DNA of 31,356 nt from Cymbomonas tetramitiformis (Eukaryota; Chlorophyta; Pyramimonadophyceae; Pyramimonadales; Pyramimonadaceae). Location: the NCBI GenBank assembly GCA_001247695.2, contig LGRX02034602.1:1-31356 (forward strand), in the 5' to 3' direction. The first letter of the stretch is position 1. Each line of letters starts with the position of its first letter. Positions 29,244 through 31,356 of the stretch are shown here, in pieces. The translations under genes were made by a program, and so were the position numbers. The notes under the pieces are model-generated. The model searched no databases. It was not told the DNA's origin and worked only from the letters and a program-made list of their open reading frames with translations.

Positions 29244-31356
29244 CTAATAAAGACAAAACACAACACCAAAATCTCTTCAACTAACTGAGTGTGTGAAGAT
29301 ATATATATACCTATGTTATATATGGTATATCTATATATTATGATGAGGTTATGCATGTACATATATCCACCTTCTTCCCCCCTCAAGGAAGTGTGTGATA
29401 CAGTGGCAGTTGTCAATTGCCAATACCTCATTCAGCATGCATTCCTTATAGGAATCAGCTGTTACAGTTTTAGGGTTGCAGCCCTACAGTCCTTGGGTTG
29501 TAGCCCTGCAGTTTTTGGGTTGTTGCCCTACAGTTTTAGGGTTGTTGCCCATAGTATTATCATGTCTATGATGATTTAGCATGATATAATAATGCCAAAA
29601 AACGAAGTTTTACGAAATAAAACTGGCATTTTAGAGCATATATAGTTACAGTGACCCTGTTACTCAATACAGTGTTTAGGGTGTTACTTGATATCAGTAA
29701 CCCTAATACAGGTAAAAAAATAAGCAGTATAACGTTTTTGCAAAGATTTTTAAGCAAAACTGCATTTAATATTCACATAAACGTAAAGTGTTTTTTTAGG
29801 AGGTACGTTACACCCCTGTTACACACATTTAATTTTAGGGTTGTTACAGGGCGTTACACATGCTGCATAAATCAGGGATTGATATTTGATATATAAACAT
29901 TCATTTTATCAAAAAAAATCAATCCGAAATTTTCAAAATGTGTTTTACGTACAGCATTTTGAGCGATTTATTGCCATAGCGATAACGTTACCCATATATA
30001 TTCAACACCTAATATTTTAGGGTGTCACACTGATATGACATGTGTCATTATGATTTTCTGATACCTTAATAGGTATAAAATCATAATCTTACATAAAATG
30101 GGCACACATTTTTCATTTTGAAATTAAACGTGGAGCTTTTTCACCTATTTTATAGCTTTTTTCAGCTGTCTGAAATATTGTTGTGGTGACATATTTCAGT
30201 GTAAATGTGAAATGTAAGTACAGAATCATTACAAGGAACTTCACTTTTGCATATGACATTTTTTTATAGCAAATAAGTGAGTTGTGCTGTATATCAACAT
30301 TTACAGTTGACAGCATTCTGGGTTTTACTGATTTAAACCCATGCACAGCAAATGTACTTTTCTGGTTATGTATATATTAATCAACTTAAGTGGAAACACC
30401 CACTTTAGTGATGTTTCTCAACCTATGATTTGTTTGAGCATAGGTCTGTGCTCTTAAGATTTATCAAAGTGATATATCTCATTTGGAACAAATCTGGACT
30501 TTGCTGGATACAATCACAGCAACTTCACACAACACATTTATGTGTGTGTGAATGTCCTTTACACTATTGTCAGAAATCATGTGATCTGTATGTTACATGC
30601 AAATTGAGCTGATCAATTCTGAATCAACTATCATAATGCAATGTACTTGTTGTAGTTGCTCCAGCTGATATGTGAGACGAGTGGACAATGCTCAGCAGTG
30701 ACCAGCTGCTTATTTGAGCATTGTATAATGCCTTCGGGTCTGGAGATATTCTCCATCCAGCCCTTCAGCATGGTTTCTTATCCTGTTCCCTTATGTATCG
30801 CCATCACTGACACTTCCACGCACATGTGTTTGGAAGTGGGATCCATATTATCATACATAATATAGTTAATTTATTCACTTTAAGTCAGTGAATCTTAACA
30901 TGTATGATGAATGCTTGGTGATGTGCAGTGTATGGTACTACTGATTAGTACCTAGTGTGTGTGTTCACTTTTATACACTTACAAGAAGATAAGTTCTGGA
31001 TATTTCAACATTCCCAAACAGTTTATCATGCAGGATGATAATTAGCATACCATGTACTGAATGAATCTAGCATGATATATATCAGGTTAGGGGTTGTTGT
31101 AGTCCTGAGATCATCTCATTCACAATAATGCGTTGCTGGTTTATTTCACATATAGTTCCGGTGAGCAATCCTTTCAGTGATCCACAATAGAATGATATGT
31201 GGTCCGAAGAGTATCTCGACTCCACCGGGTCATAACGAGCTAATTATTGTGTTGAGATCATTGAATAGGCACCTTACACTATATGGGTTCGAATATAGTT
31301 AACATGCACAGCAAGTATGCTTATGTGCATGTCTAATGCATTGTAATATAATGTCA
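29244..31356. other. AT-rich non-coding right end
   Basis: No gene was recognised. The part next to 29243 would be the leader and perhaps the 5' LTR of the chromovirus derivative, but no tRNA-primer site or LTR pair could be fixed. TTTAGGGTGTTAC-type words recur at 29677, 29834 and 30015. Confidence 0.5.
29463..29550. repeat. 22 bp tandem repeat with TTTAGGG-like words, 4 copies
   Basis: Units TACAGTTTTAGGGTTGCAGC plus CC start at 29463, 29485, 29507 and 29529. TTTAGGG is the plant-type telomere word, but here it sits in a longer, imperfect unit, so this is not a telomere. Confidence 0.9.

Noticed and set aside
29463..29550. Telomere
   Set aside because: Only four imperfect 22 bp units, internal, not a pure TTTAGGG array.

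Overview
This is nuclear DNA of a eukaryote, rich in repeats. It holds GT-AG introns, a gene for the eukaryotic translesion polymerase iota, a eukaryotic-type protein kinase, two Ty3/gypsy-class retrotransposon remnants, a mariner-like miniature element, a satellite block and many minisatellites. Splice donors are often GTGCG or GTACG, and 14 of 15 inferred acceptors read AG|G. One retrotransposon carries DNA-methyltransferase domains, which has been reported from algal lineages (dinoflagellates, charophytes). An alga is my best guess, but the sequence does not prove it.

Region 1 (about 0.77-8.38 kb, minus strand) is the main cellular gene: a DNA polymerase iota-like Y-family polymerase. I rebuilt ten exons from splice sites and reading phase. 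They run in order from the metal-binding FDVDAFYAQ motif, through the MDE|VYVD catalytic motif and the helix-hairpin-helix, to the start of the little-finger domain. Introns 2, 3, 5, 7 and 9 are each filled with a different tandem repeat (491, ~37, 40, 48, and 24 plus ~43 bp). The extreme N-terminus and the C-terminal exons are unresolved, and the latter may run off the left edge.

Region 2 (9.7-11.5 kb, plus strand) is a two-exon protein kinase gene of about 546 residues with a poly(A) signal just after the stop. It is transcribed divergently from the polymerase gene. From 11.5 to 15.3 kb there is no convincing gene. That stretch holds a possible copia RNase H relic, a possible LTR edge, and two strong inverted repeats at 14.83-15.01 kb.

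Region 3 (15.37-19.40 kb, minus strand) is a decayed, 5'-truncated Ty3/gypsy element. Its order is reverse transcriptase C-terminus, RNase H, an Ala/Ser-rich linker, a Dam-like methyltransferase domain, integrase, and a C5-cytosine DNA methyltransferase domain with the PPC catalytic motif. This is the most interesting object in the window. Next to it are a ~340 bp mariner-type MITE (19.80-20.14 kb) and three 3' exons of an unidentified plus-strand gene (20.67-21.52 kb).

Region 4 (22.17-25.03 kb) is a higher-order satellite with units of about 614 bp and shorter 269 bp units at its right end. It is followed by a 51 bp GC-rich repeat and TGACATG-type microsatellites. Region 5 (27.39-29.24 kb, minus strand) is a chromovirus derivative in which gag is joined directly to integrase, with protease, RT and RNase H missing. 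A spliceosomal-type intron lies inside its integrase, and it ends in a chromodomain. The last 2 kb is AT-rich non-coding DNA with a 22 bp repeat containing TTTAGGG-like words.
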